From positions 310,001-374,000 of the forward strand of contig NZ_VRTZ01000002.1 of NCBI RefSeq assembly GCF_008017545.1: a stretch of 64,000 nucleotides of DNA, read 5' to 3'. The position numbers and the translations under genes are program-made. Below the pieces are notes generated by a model, which had not been told where the DNA came from, did no database searches, and worked only from the letters and a program-made list of their open reading frames with translations. The DNA comes from Homoserinibacter sp. GY 40078 (GTDB lineage Bacteria; Actinomycetota; Actinomycetes; Actinomycetales; Microbacteriaceae). This document shows, one piece after another, positions 1-8,975 of the stretch; positions within the stretch are counted from its first letter, which is position 1, and each line of letters opens with the position of its first letter.

Positions 1-1268
1 TCCTCATCCCCGCCGGGCGGATCGGTGATCGCATCGGGCACAAGTGGGTGTTCCTGATCGGCGTCTCCGGGTTCACGATCGCGAGCCTCGCGTGTGGTCT
101 CGCCCAGGACGGCACGGCGCTCGTCATCGCCCGCGTCGCGCAGGGACTCGCCGGGGGCTTCTTCTTCCCCGCCGTGACGGCGCTGATCCAGCTCATGTTC
201 ACGGGGCGCGACCGCGGGCGTGCGTTCGCCGTGATGGGGGCCGCGATCGGGGTCTCCACCGCTCTCGGGCCGATCATCGGAGGCCTCCTCATCGAGTGGC
301 TCGGCGACGCGGAGGGCTGGCGCTCGATCTTCTTCGTGAATCTGCCCATCGGCGTGATCGCGGTCGTGGCCTCCTGGATCGTCCTTCCCGGGGGCGCGGA
401 GGGGCGGGATGCCCAGGGCGTCGACATCGTGGGCACTCTGCTGCTCGCGGGGGCGCTCGTCGCGATCCTCGTGCCGCTCATCGAGGGCCAGGATCTCGAC
501 TGGCCGCTGTGGACGTGGCTCTCGCTCGTCGGCGGGGCGCTGCTGGTCGTGGTGTTCGCCCTGTGGGAGGTGCTGCTCGACCGGAGACGCCGAACGACGC
601 CGCTCGTGCCGCCGCACCTGTTCACGCACCCGGCCTTCACGGGTGGCGTGATCCTCGCGATGGTCTACTTCGCGGCCTTCACGAGCATCTTCTTCACCAT
701 CTCGATCCTCTGGCAGTCGGGTCTCGGCCACTCGGCGCTCGAGTCGGGCCTCGTCTCGGTGCCGTTCGCCCTCGGGTCGATCATCGGCGCATCCCAGAGC
801 GACCGGGTCGCTCACCGACTGGGTCGCGGAGCGCTCGTGCTGGGTACCGGGATGGTCGCGGCGGGTCTCATCGTCGTCTGGATCGTGCTCGCCACGGTTC
901 CGGCTGCCGACCTCACCAACTGGGAGCTCCTCGCGCCACTCGCGATCGCGGGGATCGGCTCGGGCCTGTTCATCGCCCCGAACGCGCAGTTCATCGTGGC
1001 GACGGTCGACCGTGCCGAGGCGGGTGCGGCCTCCGGGGTGATCGGCACGATGCAGCGTGTGGGATCCGCGGTCGGAATCGCCGTGATCGGATCGGTGCTG
1101 TTCGGAACGCTCGAGATCACGGGTCCCGACGCCGTGGCAGCGGGCTTCGCGGTGTCGGCCGGGCACGCGATGCTCGTGAGCGCGATCTTCGCCGTGGCCG
1201 CGTTCGGTCTCGTGTTCGTGCTGCCCCGCCGGGTCTCGGCAGTTCCCGCGGCCGTGCCGACGGAGTGA
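1..1268 (+). CDS. MFS drug/solute exporter, DHA2-like (5' end cut)
   Basis: Proton-coupled major facilitator exporter in the cell membrane. The frame is open from base 3, so the start codon lies before the window. The first visible residues, AGRIGDRIGHKWVF, are the MFS loop 2-3 motif A, so only the first two membrane helices or so are missing. About 420 residues with roughly 12 hydrophobic segments remain, suggesting a 14-helix DHA2/EmrB-type carrier. The substrate cannot be read from sequence. The gene converges on the acyltransferase gene; their stop codons are one base apart, so there is no room for a separate terminator. Family assignment is firm, substrate unknown. Confidence 0.9.
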   Translation, partial: LIPAGRIGDRIGHKWVFLIGVSGFTIASLACGLAQDGTALVIARVAQGLAGGFFFPAVTALIQLMFTGRDRGRAFAVMGAAIGVSTALGPIIGGLLIEWLGDAEGWRSIFFVNLPIGVIAVVASWIVLPGGAEGRDAQGVDIVGTLLLAGALVAILVPLIEGQDLDWPLWTWLSLVGGALLVVVFALWEVLLDRRRRTTPLVPPHLFTHPAFTGGVILAMVYFAAFTSIFFTISILWQSGLGHSALESGLVSVPFALGSIIGASQSDRVAHRLGRGALVLGTGMVAAGLIVVWIVLATVPAADLTNWELLAPLAIAGIGSGLFIAPNAQFIVATVDRAEAGAASGVIGTMQRVGSAVGIAVIGSVLFGTLEITGPDAVAAGFAVSAGHAMLVSAIFAVAAFGLVFVLPRRVSAVPAAVPTE

Positions 1269-1269
1269 C

Positions 1270-2373
1270 TCAGCCGCGGCGGGAACCCGTCGGGTCGGTC
1301 CGCGACTGCGTTCGCGGGCGCGAGTCCGCGTCGCGGAAGAGCCAGTCGGGCTTCGGCTCGATCACGGGCCGGAACACACGTCGCACCCACGGGCTCGACA
1401 GGACGATCGAGATCGCGAGAGACGCGAACACCATCGTGAGCAGCCAGATCGCCGACGAGTGGTCGTCGCGCAGGATGCCCGACTCGCGGATCGGATACAG
1501 CACGAACGAGTGCAGCAGGTAGACGTACATCGTCGCCTGACCGAAAGTCGTGAAGAAGGTGGCGCGACGCGGCACGAGCGCGAGGAAGGCAGCGGTCAGC
1601 AGCACCGCGAGAAGGATGAGCGCGAACCGGAGAAGACCCGCCCACCAGGTGGGCTCCCCGAGCGCCTGATACGAGTCGTCGTAGAAGAACCAGAGGCGCA
1701 GGTCGAACGCGCGGAAGGACTGCACGTTGACGATGACTACGGCGAGCCATGCGCCGAGCACCGCGAGCGCGGCGACACGTGCCGCCCAGACGCCGCGCCC
1801 GAGGTCGAGCCAGCGTCCCCACACATCCCATTGCCGCAGCTTCCAGCCGAGCACGAAGAACGGAAGGATGCCGATCGCTCGCGACAAGGAGAACGTCGAG
1901 TCGACATTGGCGAAGTATCCGACCGTCACCGAGAAGAGAACGGCCCAGACGAGCGGCCAACGCAGCAGCGCGAGGTAGGGGAGCACGATGCGGAAGATCG
2001 CGAGCGCCAGCAGGAACCACAGCGTCCAGTGCGGCTCGGTCGGGTTGAAGATGTCCTTGCCTTCGACGGCCCACTGCACGATCGACCAGATCGACTGCAT
2101 GATCACGTACGGCAGCACGAAGTCCGTGATGAGCCGTCGCATCTGACGGCCCCCGGGCGCATCTGCTTTGGAGAAGTACCCGGACACGATCGCGAACGCC
2201 GGCATGTGGAACGCGTAGATGAACAGGTACAGGGCGAGCGCGTTGTCCGAATCGGCTGTCTGGCGCTGGATCGCGTGTCCGATGACCACGAGCACGATGC
2301 ACGCGAATCGCGCGTTGTCCCAGTAGGGCACGCGTGTCCGGTTCTTGACCGGGGTCGACGCGGTGTCGCTCAC
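1270..2373 (-). CDS. Acyltransferase-3 / fucose 4-O-acetylase-like membrane protein
   Basis: Polytopic membrane protein of the acyltransferase 3 superfamily, whose members move acetyl or other acyl groups onto sugars or cell-surface molecules. The N-terminus (YWDNARFACIVLVVIGH) carries the expected D-x-x-R near the first helix and the H that ends it; about 10 hydrophobic segments follow, with a charged cytoplasmic tail. The GTG at 2373 is chosen because the family homology starts just after it; an upstream in-frame ATG at 2508 would run through the start of the divergent SDR gene. About 367 aa, normal for the family. Acceptor unknown. Confidence 0.8.
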   Translation of the reverse strand: MSDTASTPVKNRTRVPYWDNARFACIVLVVIGHAIQRQTADSDNALALYLFIYAFHMPAFAIVSGYFSKADAPGGRQMRRLITDFVLPYVIMQSIWSIVQWAVEGKDIFNPTEPHWTLWFLLALAIFRIVLPYLALLRWPLVWAVLFSVTVGYFANVDSTFSLSRAIGILPFFVLGWKLRQWDVWGRWLDLGRGVWAARVAALAVLGAWLAVVIVNVQSFRAFDLRLWFFYDDSYQALGEPTWWAGLLRFALILLAVLLTAAFLALVPRRATFFTTFGQATMYVYLLHSFVLYPIRESGILRDDHSSAIWLLTMVFASLAISIVLSSPWVRRVFRPVIEPKPDWLFRDADSRPRTQSRTDPTGSRRG

Positions 2374-2438
2374 TGGACAACAGTACGGGGCGTTGCGGGG
2401 CGCCCGTCGGTGTGTCCGGGGACGTCCTGCCGAGGCCC

Positions 2439-2444
2439 TAGCGT
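2439..2444 (+). promoter_or_regulatory. -10 box TAGCGT, leaderless start of the SDR gene
   Basis: TAGCGT ends 6 nt before the ATG at 2451, which places the transcription start at or next to the start codon. A GGAGG lies only one base from the ATG, too close to act as a normal ribosome site. Confidence 0.5.
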
Positions 2445-2450
2445 GGAGGC

Positions 2451-3221
2451 ATGGCGTATCGGGTGGTCGTGACAGGAGCCAGTTCGGGCATCGGTGAGGC
2501 GACGGCACGTCGCTTCGCCTCCGAAGGATGGGAGGTGCTGGGTGTCGCGCGTCGCGCGGATCGCCTGGCGGCGCTCGCGGACGAGGGGGTGCTCACCGCG
2601 ATCGTCGGTGACGTGACCGACGGCGCCGATGTCGCGCGCATCCGGGAGGAGGTCGAGGCGAGCGGGCCGATCCATGCGCTCGTCAACAACGCCGGAGGTG
2701 CGTTGGGGCTCGACAGCGTCGAACACGGCCAGGTCGACGACTGGCGCGTCATGTACGAGACGAACGTGCTCGGCACCAAGCGCATGATCGAAGCCCTGCT
2801 GCCGTCGTTGCGTGCGGGTGCGGCGGAGCGCGGCGGCGCCGACATCCTCGCGGTCACCTCGATCGCTGCTCACGTCGTCTACGAAGGTGGGGCAGGCTAC
2901 AACGCGGCCAAGTTCGCCCAGCATGCGCTCATGGCCGTGCTCCGACTCGAGCTCGCGGGCGAACCGATCCGCGTGATCGAGATCGCGCCCGGGATGGTCA
3001 AGACCGACTTCTCGCTCGTGAGGTTCAAGGGTGACAGGGACGCCGCCGACGCCGTCTACGCCGGTGTCGAGGCACCGCTCGTCGCCGACGACATCGCCGA
3101 AGCGATCGTCCACGCGGTCCAGCTGCCCGTGCACGTCGACCTCGATCTCGTGACGATCAAGCCCGTCGCGCAGGCTGCACCCCACAAGGTCATCCGGGGG
3201 CCGCTCACTCCGCGGGTGTGA
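2451..3221 (+). CDS. SDR family NAD(P)-dependent oxidoreductase
   Basis: Classical short-chain dehydrogenase/reductase, 256 aa, cytosolic. Visible features: the Rossmann cofactor motif TGASSGIGEA at residues 7-16, the NNAGG motif near residue 81, the catalytic Ser in VTSIAA and the YNAAK (YxxxK) active site near residue 152. The sequence after GD in the second beta strand and the AxR after it suggest NADP preference, but this is weak. It resembles YdfG/serine 3-dehydrogenase-type SDRs; the substrate is not determined. Its 3' end overlaps the convergent MFS gene by 17 nt. Confidence 0.9.
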   Translation: MAYRVVVTGASSGIGEATARRFASEGWEVLGVARRADRLAALADEGVLTAIVGDVTDGADVARIREEVEASGPIHALVNNAGGALGLDSVEHGQVDDWRVMYETNVLGTKRMIEALLPSLRAGAAERGGADILAVTSIAAHVVYEGGAGYNAAKFAQHALMAVLRLELAGEPIRVIEIAPGMVKTDFSLVRFKGDRDAADAVYAGVEAPLVADDIAEAIVHAVQLPVHVDLDLVTIKPVAQAAPHKVIRGPLTPRV

Positions 3222-4674
3222 GATCGGGCAGCAGCTCGGGCTCCACATCCGCGAACGCGAGCTTCGGCACGAAGAACAGGAACACCATTGCGACCACGGC
3301 CCCACCGCCGGAGATCGCCCACACCGTGAGGTAGCCGGCGAGCGGGGCGATCGAGCTTGCAGCGCTCTCGGCGCCCGCGACGAGCGCCACGCCGAAGATC
3401 GCCGACGCGAACGATCCGACGATGGTCTTCGTCGTGTTGGTCATTCCCGACGCGACGCCTGTCTGGCCGCGGGGTGCCGCTGCAGCTGCGGCCGCGGGTA
3501 GGGCGGCGACGAGCGCGCCCGAGCCGAGACCCGCGATCGCCATATTCGTCATCACCTGCGCCACCTTGAGGTGGAACGGCAGGAACAGCAGATAGCCGAG
3601 AGCGACGAGGCCCGTGGCGAGGATGAGCGAGAGCCGCGGCGAAATCCGACGGGAGCCCGCGGCGAAGAGCAGCGCACCGACGATCATCGAGACGAGGTAC
3701 ACGCCGATGAGGTTGGACAACGCGTCGGTGTCGAGACCCAGACCGTATCCGACGAGCTCCGGATCGGTGCCGGCGTAGGTCGCGAGCGGCGCCTGCGCTC
3801 CGAGGACGCTGATGCCGAAGAGCCCCGCCGTGACGATGACGGGCCACATGCTCGGCCGCCGCATGACGCGGAGGTCGATCGCCGGGTCGGGATGCTGCAG
3901 CTCCCAGCGCCCGAAGCCTACGAGCACCACGAGACCGACGACGATCGCTCCCGCGGTCACCGCGATGCCCGTCGGCGAGCTGTCGATGCGCAGCCAGCCG
4001 AGTCCGGCGGTGATGGCGAGGAGGCCGACCGTCAGCAGCAGGAACCCGATGCCGTCGAGTCGGCGCCCGCGGATCGGCTCCGACTCGGGCACACCGAACA
4101 GCACCGCGAAGAAGACGAGCGTCACGACGATCGCGGGAGCGAAGAGGGTCAGCATGACGTCCTCGCCGAGTGCGCCGAACACCCTGCTCGCCCCGAGCGC
4201 CCCCAGGATCGCCCCGAGCTCGAGCGCGACCACGAGGAATCCGGCCGAGCGCCTCGTCTGCGAGGCGGCCGTCCCGGTTCGGCGTCCGCGGTCGAAGATG
4301 AGCGCGATCTCGAGCGGGAGCCACACGACGTAGAAGGCCTGCAACGACCACGCGATGAGGAAGGTCGTGAAGGTCGTCGCGGTGGCGAGCCACCACGTCG
4401 CTCCCGCCGTCAGCGCGGTCGTGATCAGCAGCATCCGCTTGTGGCCGTACATGTCGCCGAGCTTCGCGAAAATCGGGACCACGATCGCCGACAGCAGCAG
4501 CTGGGCCGCCTCGAACCAGTTGAAGTCACCGTCATGGATGTCGAGACGCAGGACGATTTTGGGGATCAGGGGCACGTAGAAGCCCTGGATGATGCCGCTC
4601 GTGAGCTCGACGAGGAACAGGAACCCGACGAGCGAGAAGGTGATCGCCGTCGCGTCTCGGGTGCGGGAGGCCAT
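3205..4674 (-). CDS. MFS transporter, DHA2-like, 14 helices
   Basis: Complete 489-aa major facilitator transporter in the cell membrane. The motif A region reads AKLGDMYGHKRML and is followed by 12 or so further hydrophobic segments, giving about 14 in all, as in the DHA2 drug:proton antiporter subfamily. An Ala/Pro-rich loop near residue 385 precedes a motif C-like helix. Substrate unknown. The start ATG has a TAACAT -10 box 6 nt upstream, so it is probably leaderless. Second MFS exporter in the first 5 kb; the two are different proteins, not a duplication. Confidence 0.9.
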   Translation of the reverse strand: MASRTRDATAITFSLVGFLFLVELTSGIIQGFYVPLIPKIVLRLDIHDGDFNWFEAAQLLLSAIVVPIFAKLGDMYGHKRMLLITTALTAGATWWLATATTFTTFLIAWSLQAFYVVWLPLEIALIFDRGRRTGTAASQTRRSAGFLVVALELGAILGALGASRVFGALGEDVMLTLFAPAIVVTLVFFAVLFGVPESEPIRGRRLDGIGFLLLTVGLLAITAGLGWLRIDSSPTGIAVTAGAIVVGLVVLVGFGRWELQHPDPAIDLRVMRRPSMWPVIVTAGLFGISVLGAQAPLATYAGTDPELVGYGLGLDTDALSNLIGVYLVSMIVGALLFAAGSRRISPRLSLILATGLVALGYLLFLPFHLKVAQVMTNMAIAGLGSGALVAALPAAAAAAAPRGQTGVASGMTNTTKTIVGSFASAIFGVALVAGAESAASSIAPLAGYLTVWAISGGGAVVAMVFLFFVPKLAFADVEPELLPDLTPAE

Positions 4675-4680
4675 GCACGG

Positions 4681-4686
4681 ATGTTA
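4681..4686 (-). promoter_or_regulatory. -10 box TAACAT, leaderless start of the MFS gene
   Basis: On the minus strand TAACAT ends 6 nt before the ATG at 4674, matching the leaderless spacing seen at many other genes in the window. Confidence 0.45.
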
Positions 4687-4704
4687 GTGGCCCGCGCGGG
4701 TCGG

Positions 4705-4710
4705 TAGCGT
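4705..4710 (+). promoter_or_regulatory. -10 box TAGCGT, leaderless start of the phosphoribosyltransferase operon
   Basis: TAGCGT is followed by 6 nt (TGAGAC) and then the ATG at 4717. It would drive the three coupled genes ending with ung. Confidence 0.5.
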
Positions 4711-4716
4711 TGAGAC

Positions 4717-5220
4717 ATGACCGACGAGTCGCGCGAGATCTTGGACTGGAGCACCTACGGACGAGCCGCCCGCGAGCTCGCCGAGACGATCGCCGCGGAC
4801 CGCTTCCGTCCCGATGCCATCGTGGCGATCGCGCGCGGCGGTCTGGCTCTCGCGGGGTCTCTCGCGTACGCGCTCGACGTCAAGATGCTCGGCAGTCTCA
4901 ACGTGGAGTTCTACACGGGGATCGGCGCGCGCGGCGACGAACCCGTCGTGCTGCCCCCGACCCTCGATCGCGATTCGCTCGCGGGCAAGCGCATTCTGCT
5001 CGCCGATGACGTGGCCGACTCCGGGCGCACCCTCGCACTCGTGGTGCAGTTGCTCGCCGCAGGGGGCAGCGAGGTGCGCACGGTCTGCCTCTACACGAAG
5101 CCCACCACCGTGCACGAACCCACGTACACCTGGCGGCGCACCGACCGCTGGATCATGTTCCCGTGGAGCTCAGAAGGCCCGGTGTCGTTCCCCGACGATC
5201 TCACCGGGGATGCCGCGTGA
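4717..5220 (+). CDS. Phosphoribosyltransferase (purine type I PRTase fold)
   Basis: 167-aa cytosolic protein of the type I phosphoribosyltransferase family, which transfers ribose-5-phosphate from PRPP to a base. The PRPP-binding loop is clear: ILLADDVADSGRTL, around residues 93-106. The small size and the WRRTDRWIMFPWS C-terminal region fit xanthine/hypoxanthine/guanine-type enzymes (Gpt/XGPRT-like) rather than pyrimidine OPRTases. It is the first gene of a coupled unit; its stop overlaps the next start as GTGA. The base it uses is inferred only from general resemblance. Confidence 0.8.
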   Translation: MTDESREILDWSTYGRAARELAETIAADRFRPDAIVAIARGGLALAGSLAYALDVKMLGSLNVEFYTGIGARGDEPVVLPPTLDRDSLAGKRILLADDVADSGRTLALVVQLLAAGGSEVRTVCLYTKPTTVHEPTYTWRRTDRWIMFPWSSEGPVSFPDDLTGDAA

Positions 5221-5942
5221 GCGTGCATCTCGTGGGAGGTGGATTCACACCGACGGGCGACCCCGAGGTGACGGGTGTCTTCCTCGCCGAGGCGGCGGCA
5301 CGGGCAGCGGGCAGCGGGCGGATCGTCCCGCGGATCGGGGTGCTGCTGGTGGTCGCCGATGATGTGCCGTCCGAGGGATTCCGCGCCGAGTACCCGGCTT
5401 CATTGCGGGCCGTCGCAGCGTGCGAGCCGGTCGTGACGGTGCTCGTGGCGGGGGAGCGGTTCGCACCGGCGGTGCTCACCGATATCGATGGGCTGGTCAT
5501 CGGCGGCGGCCTCACCCCGGCGTATCTTGCCGCGGTGGACGACATCGTCGAGGAGATCCGTCTGCTCGTGGCCGACGGCCTGCCGTACCTCGGGTTCTCC
5601 GCGGGTGCGATGATCGCGGCCGATCGTGCCGTGATCGGCGGATGGCGCATCAACGGCGTGCCTGTCTGCCCGGAGGCCACCGCGGAGGGCCTCGACGAGG
5701 TCACGATCGCCGAAGGCTTGGGACTCGTCGATCTCGCCGTGGACGTCCACGCGGCGCAGTGGGGCACGCTCGGCCGGCTCGTCGCCGCCACGGAGGCCGG
5801 GATGGTCGACGGCGGGGTCGCGATCGACGAGGGAACGGTCCTGATCGTCGCCGACGAGGGATTCGCGGTGCACGGTGCCGGCAGCGTCTGGCAGGTGCTC
5901 GACGAGCCGGCCGGCGTGATCGTCGGGATCCTCGGAGCATGA
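5217..5942 (+). CDS. Type 1 glutamine amidotransferase-like / peptidase S51-like protein
   Basis: 241-aa protein with the class I glutamine amidotransferase-like fold used by peptidase S51 (dipeptidase E, cyanophycinase). The nucleophile elbow is YLGFSAGAM with the candidate Ser in FSAGA; the upstream [11 protein letters not shown] motif is also typical of S51-like proteins. The GTG at 5217 is chosen because it overlaps the upstream TGA by four bases (GTGA) and homology begins right after it; a longer start at 5163 would lie inside the upstream gene. It probably acts on small peptides or a peptide-like substrate. No signal peptide. Confidence 0.7.
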   Translation: MSVHLVGGGFTPTGDPEVTGVFLAEAAARAAGSGRIVPRIGVLLVVADDVPSEGFRAEYPASLRAVAACEPVVTVLVAGERFAPAVLTDIDGLVIGGGLTPAYLAAVDDIVEEIRLLVADGLPYLGFSAGAMIAADRAVIGGWRINGVPVCPEATAEGLDEVTIAEGLGLVDLAVDVHAAQWGTLGRLVAATEAGMVDGGVAIDEGTVLIVADEGFAVHGAGSVWQVLDEPAGVIVGILGA

Positions 5943-6637
5943 GCGGACCGCGCCCGCTCTCGGAACTCGTCGACGCCGGATGGGCGCGGGCGCTCGAGCC
6001 GGTCGCGCCCCAGATCGCGCGCATGGGCGAGGTTCTGCGCGCCGAAGTCGCCGAGGGGCGCCCCTATCTCCCGGCAGGCGCGAACGTGCTGCGCGCCTTC
6101 ACCGCGCCGTTCGATGCGGTGCGCGTGCTCATCGTCGGGCAGGATCCGTATCCGACCCCGGGGCATCCGATCGGTCTGTCGTTCGCGGTCGACCGCCACG
6201 TGCGGCCCCTGCCGCGCAGCCTGCAGAACATCTACACCGAGCTCCGCGACGATCTCGGCATCGTTCCTCCCGAGCACGGCGACCTCTCCGGATGGTCGAC
6301 CCAGGGCGTCATGCTTCTCAACCGGGTGCTCACGGTGCGTCGCGGTTCGCCGGGCTCGCATCGCGGCCTCGGATGGGAGGCGATCACCGAGCATGCGATC
6401 CGCGCTCTCGTGGCACGGGATTCGCCGCTCGTCGCGATCCTGTGGGGGCGGGACGCTGGGACGCTCCGGCCGCTGCTCGGGACGACCCCGGTGATCTCCT
6501 CCGCGCATCCGAGCCCGCTCTCGGCCCGCAACGGGTTCTTCGGCTCGCATCCGTTCAGCCGGGCGAACGCCCTGCTCGAGCAGGCGGGGGCGGCTCCCGT
6601 CGACTGGGATCTGCGGGCGATCGACGCCCGATCCTGA
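5939..6637 (+). CDS. ung: Uracil-DNA glycosylase, family 1
   Basis: Removes uracil from DNA, the first step of base excision repair. 232 aa. Motif A is [16 protein letters not shown] with the water-activating Asp at residue 69; motif B is [15 protein letters not shown], carrying the catalytic His and the minor-groove loop. The usual GQDPYH reads GQDPYP here. [16 protein letters not shown] is the expected middle block. ATG at 5939 overlaps the previous stop (ATGA), so translation is probably coupled. Full length, high certainty. Confidence 0.95.
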   Translation: MSGPRPLSELVDAGWARALEPVAPQIARMGEVLRAEVAEGRPYLPAGANVLRAFTAPFDAVRVLIVGQDPYPTPGHPIGLSFAVDRHVRPLPRSLQNIYTELRDDLGIVPPEHGDLSGWSTQGVMLLNRVLTVRRGSPGSHRGLGWEAITEHAIRALVARDSPLVAILWGRDAGTLRPLLGTTPVISSAHPSPLSARNGFFGSHPFSRANALLEQAGAAPVDWDLRAIDARS

Positions 6638-6643
6638 CCCATC

Positions 6644-6668
6644 TCCGACCTTCGGGGGAGGCGTCGGA
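6644..6668 (+). terminator. Candidate hairpin after ung
   Basis: Six-base arms TCCGAC/GTCGGA with a 13-nt GC-rich interior lie 7 nt after the ung stop. No T-tract follows, so factor-independent termination is uncertain. Confidence 0.3.
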
Positions 6669-6682
6669 CGGGCATCCGCCGT

Positions 6683-6688
6683 TAGCGT
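6683..6688 (+). promoter_or_regulatory. -10 box TAGCGT, leaderless start of the ABC operon
   Basis: TAGCGT followed by 7 nt and the ATG at 6696. This spacing decides for that ATG over the GTG at 6687, which would sit inside the promoter box. Confidence 0.5.
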
Positions 6689-6695
6689 GGACGCC

Positions 6696-7592
6696 ATGAC
6701 CGGCGCCGTGATCGAGATACAGGGACTCACCAAGCGCTTCGGCCGCACGACGGCCGTCGACGACCTCACCTTCCGGGTGGAACCGGGGGTGGTGACCGGC
6801 TTCCTCGGGCCGAACGGCGCGGGGAAGACCACCACTCTCCGTGCCCTCCTCGGCCTCGTGCGGGCCACGAGCGGCACAGCCAGCTTCGACGGGCGCAGCT
6901 ACACCGAGCTCGGCGACCCCCTCCGCACCGTGGGAACAGCCCTCGAGGCCGCGAGCTTCCACCCCGGCCGCAGCGGGCGTGACCACCTGAGGGTCGCCGC
7001 AGCCGCCGCAGGCATCCCCACCGGTCGCGCCGACGAGGTGATCGAGTGGGTGGGCCTCGGCTCCGCTGCGCGCCGCCGGGTCGGCGGATACTCGCTCGGC
7101 ATGCGTCAGCGGCTGGGGCTCGCCTTCGCGCTCCTGGGGGATCCGGGCGTCCTCGTGCTCGACGAGCCGATCAACGGACTCGACCCCGAGGGCATCCGCT
7201 GGATCCGCGGCTTCCTGCGCTCGCTCGCCGCGGAAGGGCGCACGGTGCTCGTCTCCTCGCACCTTCTGAGCGAGGTGCAGCAGACCGTCGACCGGGTCGT
7301 CATCATCTCGCGCGGGCGCCTCGTGTACCAGGGCACACTCGACGGCCTCGAATCCGGTCCCGGCCGGGTGCGGGTGGATGCCGCTGACCGCGCCGCACTC
7401 GCCGACGCCGTCACCGCGGCGGGCGGATCGATCGAACTCGCACACGACGGGCTGCATGTCTCGGGTCTCGATGCCGAGGCGGTCGGGCGTGCGGCGCTCG
7501 CGGCGGGTGTCGTGCTCAGCCTCCTCGTTCCCGAGAAGGAGGGACTCGAGGACGTCTTCCTGGAGCTCGTGGGCGAAGGGGGGATCCGCTGA
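6696..7592 (+). CDS. ABC transporter ATP-binding protein
   Basis: 298-aa cytosolic ATPase that powers the membrane protein encoded next. Walker A GPNGAGKTT near residue 40, ABC signature YSLGMRQRLGLA near 133, Walker B VLVLDEPINGLDP near 153, and H-loop VSSHLLSE follow in the normal order. A C-terminal extension of about 90 residues is typical of CcmA/DrrA-type exporter ATPases. The stop overlaps the permease ATG by one base (TGATG), so the pair is coupled. Substrate unknown; DrrAB-like antibiotic or lipid export is possible. Confidence 0.93.
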   Translation: MTGAVIEIQGLTKRFGRTTAVDDLTFRVEPGVVTGFLGPNGAGKTTTLRALLGLVRATSGTASFDGRSYTELGDPLRTVGTALEAASFHPGRSGRDHLRVAAAAAGIPTGRADEVIEWVGLGSAARRRVGGYSLGMRQRLGLAFALLGDPGVLVLDEPINGLDPEGIRWIRGFLRSLAAEGRTVLVSSHLLSEVQQTVDRVVIISRGRLVYQGTLDGLESGPGRVRVDAADRAALADAVTAAGGSIELAHDGLHVSGLDAEAVGRAALAAGVVLSLLVPEKEGLEDVFLELVGEGGIR

Positions 7593-8392
7593 TGCTGCGC
7601 TCGATTCGATCCGAGGCTCTCAAGGTCGTCACGACCCGCGCATGGTGGATCCTCGCGATCGTTCTCTTCGGGTACATCGCCTTGTTCGCCGGCGGGATGG
7701 CCGCGCTCTTCGGCACCATCTCGGACCAGGCGGATGCGCTGGGACCTGGCTCGTCCATCCCGCCGCTCGTCTACAGCTTCGCGACCTCGGTCGGGTACGT
7801 CTTCCCGCTGCTCTTCGGCGCCCTGGCGACGACGACGGAGTTCCGCCACCAGACCCTCACCCCCACGTTCCTCGCCACGCCGAGGCGCGGAGAGGTGCTC
7901 GGCAGCAAGGTCATCGTGGGTGCGGCGTGGGGTGCGATCTTCGGTGTCGTGGGGATCGTCGCGACCGTCGGCGTCGGCGGTCTGATCCTGGCGCTCGTGG
8001 GGGTCGACCCTCTGCTCGACTCCACCGACACCTGGGCGCTGCTCGGGCGGATGGTGCTCGCCATGGCGCTGTGGGGGGTCATCGGCGTCGGACTCGGCGT
8101 GCTGGTGCCGAACCAGGTCGCGTCGATCGTCATCGTGCTCGCGTTCACCCAGTTCGTGGAGCCGACGCTTCGTATCGCCGCAGCCTTCTGGGAGTGGAGC
8201 GCCGAGGTCGGGCGGTTCCTGCCGGGCGCCGCGAGCGACGCTCTTGTCGGTTCCAGCTTCTTCACCTCGCTGAGTGCGGGCGGAGGCGCGAATCTGCTCG
8301 AATGGTGGCAAGGTGGACTGGTGCTGGCCGGTTACGCTGTCGTGTTCATCGTCTCCGGCGCGCTCACCACGTGGCGCCGGGACGTGACCTGA
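7592..8392 (+). CDS. ABC-2 type transporter permease
   Basis: 266-aa membrane protein with about six hydrophobic segments, the partner of the ATPase just upstream. N-terminal MLRSIRSEALKVVTTRAWWIL and the motif TTTEFRHQTLTPTFLATPRRGEVLGSK are typical of ABC-2 exporter permeases. It overlaps the ATPase stop by one base and the next gene ATG by one base, so three genes are translated as a unit. Export direction is inferred from family. Confidence 0.88.
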   Translation: MLRSIRSEALKVVTTRAWWILAIVLFGYIALFAGGMAALFGTISDQADALGPGSSIPPLVYSFATSVGYVFPLLFGALATTTEFRHQTLTPTFLATPRRGEVLGSKVIVGAAWGAIFGVVGIVATVGVGGLILALVGVDPLLDSTDTWALLGRMVLAMALWGVIGVGLGVLVPNQVASIVIVLAFTQFVEPTLRIAAAFWEWSAEVGRFLPGAASDALVGSSFFTSLSAGGGANLLEWWQGGLVLAGYAVVFIVSGALTTWRRDVT

Positions 8393-8970
8393 TGCTCGAA
8401 GAGGAGTACAACCCTCGACGTCGACTCCCGCCCCATCTGCGCGCGGTTCCCGAGCCCGAGCCCGAGTTCGCGTTCAGCATCCGGGATGCCGAGGCTGCAG
8501 ATCTGCCGCACATCCGGGAGATCTACAACCACTACGTCGCGAACTCCACGGTCACCTTCGATGAGGACCCGCAGACGCTCGCGGAGGTGCGGTCGAAGTT
8601 CCGTCACGCGCAGAAGCTCGGCTACCCGTGGATCGTCGCGGTCTCACCGTCAGGTCAGATCCTCGGCTACGCGAACGTGTCGCCGTGGAAGCAGAAGGCC
8701 GCCTACCGCTACACAGTCGAGAACTCGATCTACCTGCGTGCCGCAGCGACCGGCAAGGGACTCGGCACCGCGTTGATGGCCGAGCTGCTCTCGCGCTCGA
8801 AGGCCGCTGGCATCAAGGAGGTCATCGCGGTGATCGCCGACAAGGGCGCGGACGCCTCCATCCGCATGCATGAGTCGTTCGGCTTCACGCGGATCGGCCA
8901 CATGGGCAAGGTCGGCTTCAAGTTCGGCCGATGGCTCGGCACCGTGCTGATGCAGAAGAGCCTGAAGTAG
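8392..8970 (+). CDS. GNAT family N-acetyltransferase (phosphinothricin acetyltransferase-like)
   Basis: 192-aa cytosolic acetyl-CoA-dependent N-acetyltransferase. A 27-residue Pro/Glu-rich leader (EEEYNPRRRLPPHLRAVPEPEPE) precedes the domain. The opening SIRDAEAADLPHIREIYNHYV and the substrate loop NVSPWKQKAAYRYTVENSIYL fit the Pat/Bar/MnaT subgroup; the acetyl-CoA loop is ATGKGLGTAL. MnaT-like enzymes act on methionine analogues or phosphinothricin. The ATG shares its A with the permease TGA, which ties it to the exporter operon: modify-then-export of a small toxic amine or amino acid is a reasonable guess, not shown. Confidence 0.85.
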   Translation: MLEEEYNPRRRLPPHLRAVPEPEPEFAFSIRDAEAADLPHIREIYNHYVANSTVTFDEDPQTLAEVRSKFRHAQKLGYPWIVAVSPSGQILGYANVSPWKQKAAYRYTVENSIYLRAAATGKGLGTALMAELLSRSKAAGIKEVIAVIADKGADASIRMHESFGFTRIGHMGKVGFKFGRWLGTVLMQKSLK

Positions 8971-8975
8971 CTCCT

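Noticed and set aside
812-2380. Long minus-strand frame across the MFS and acyltransferase genes
   Set aside because: Arg/Ala/Pro-rich shadow frame of the acyltransferase and MFS genes with no motif.
1-5000. Duplication of the MFS transporter
   Set aside because: The two carriers share only family motifs and differ clearly elsewhere.
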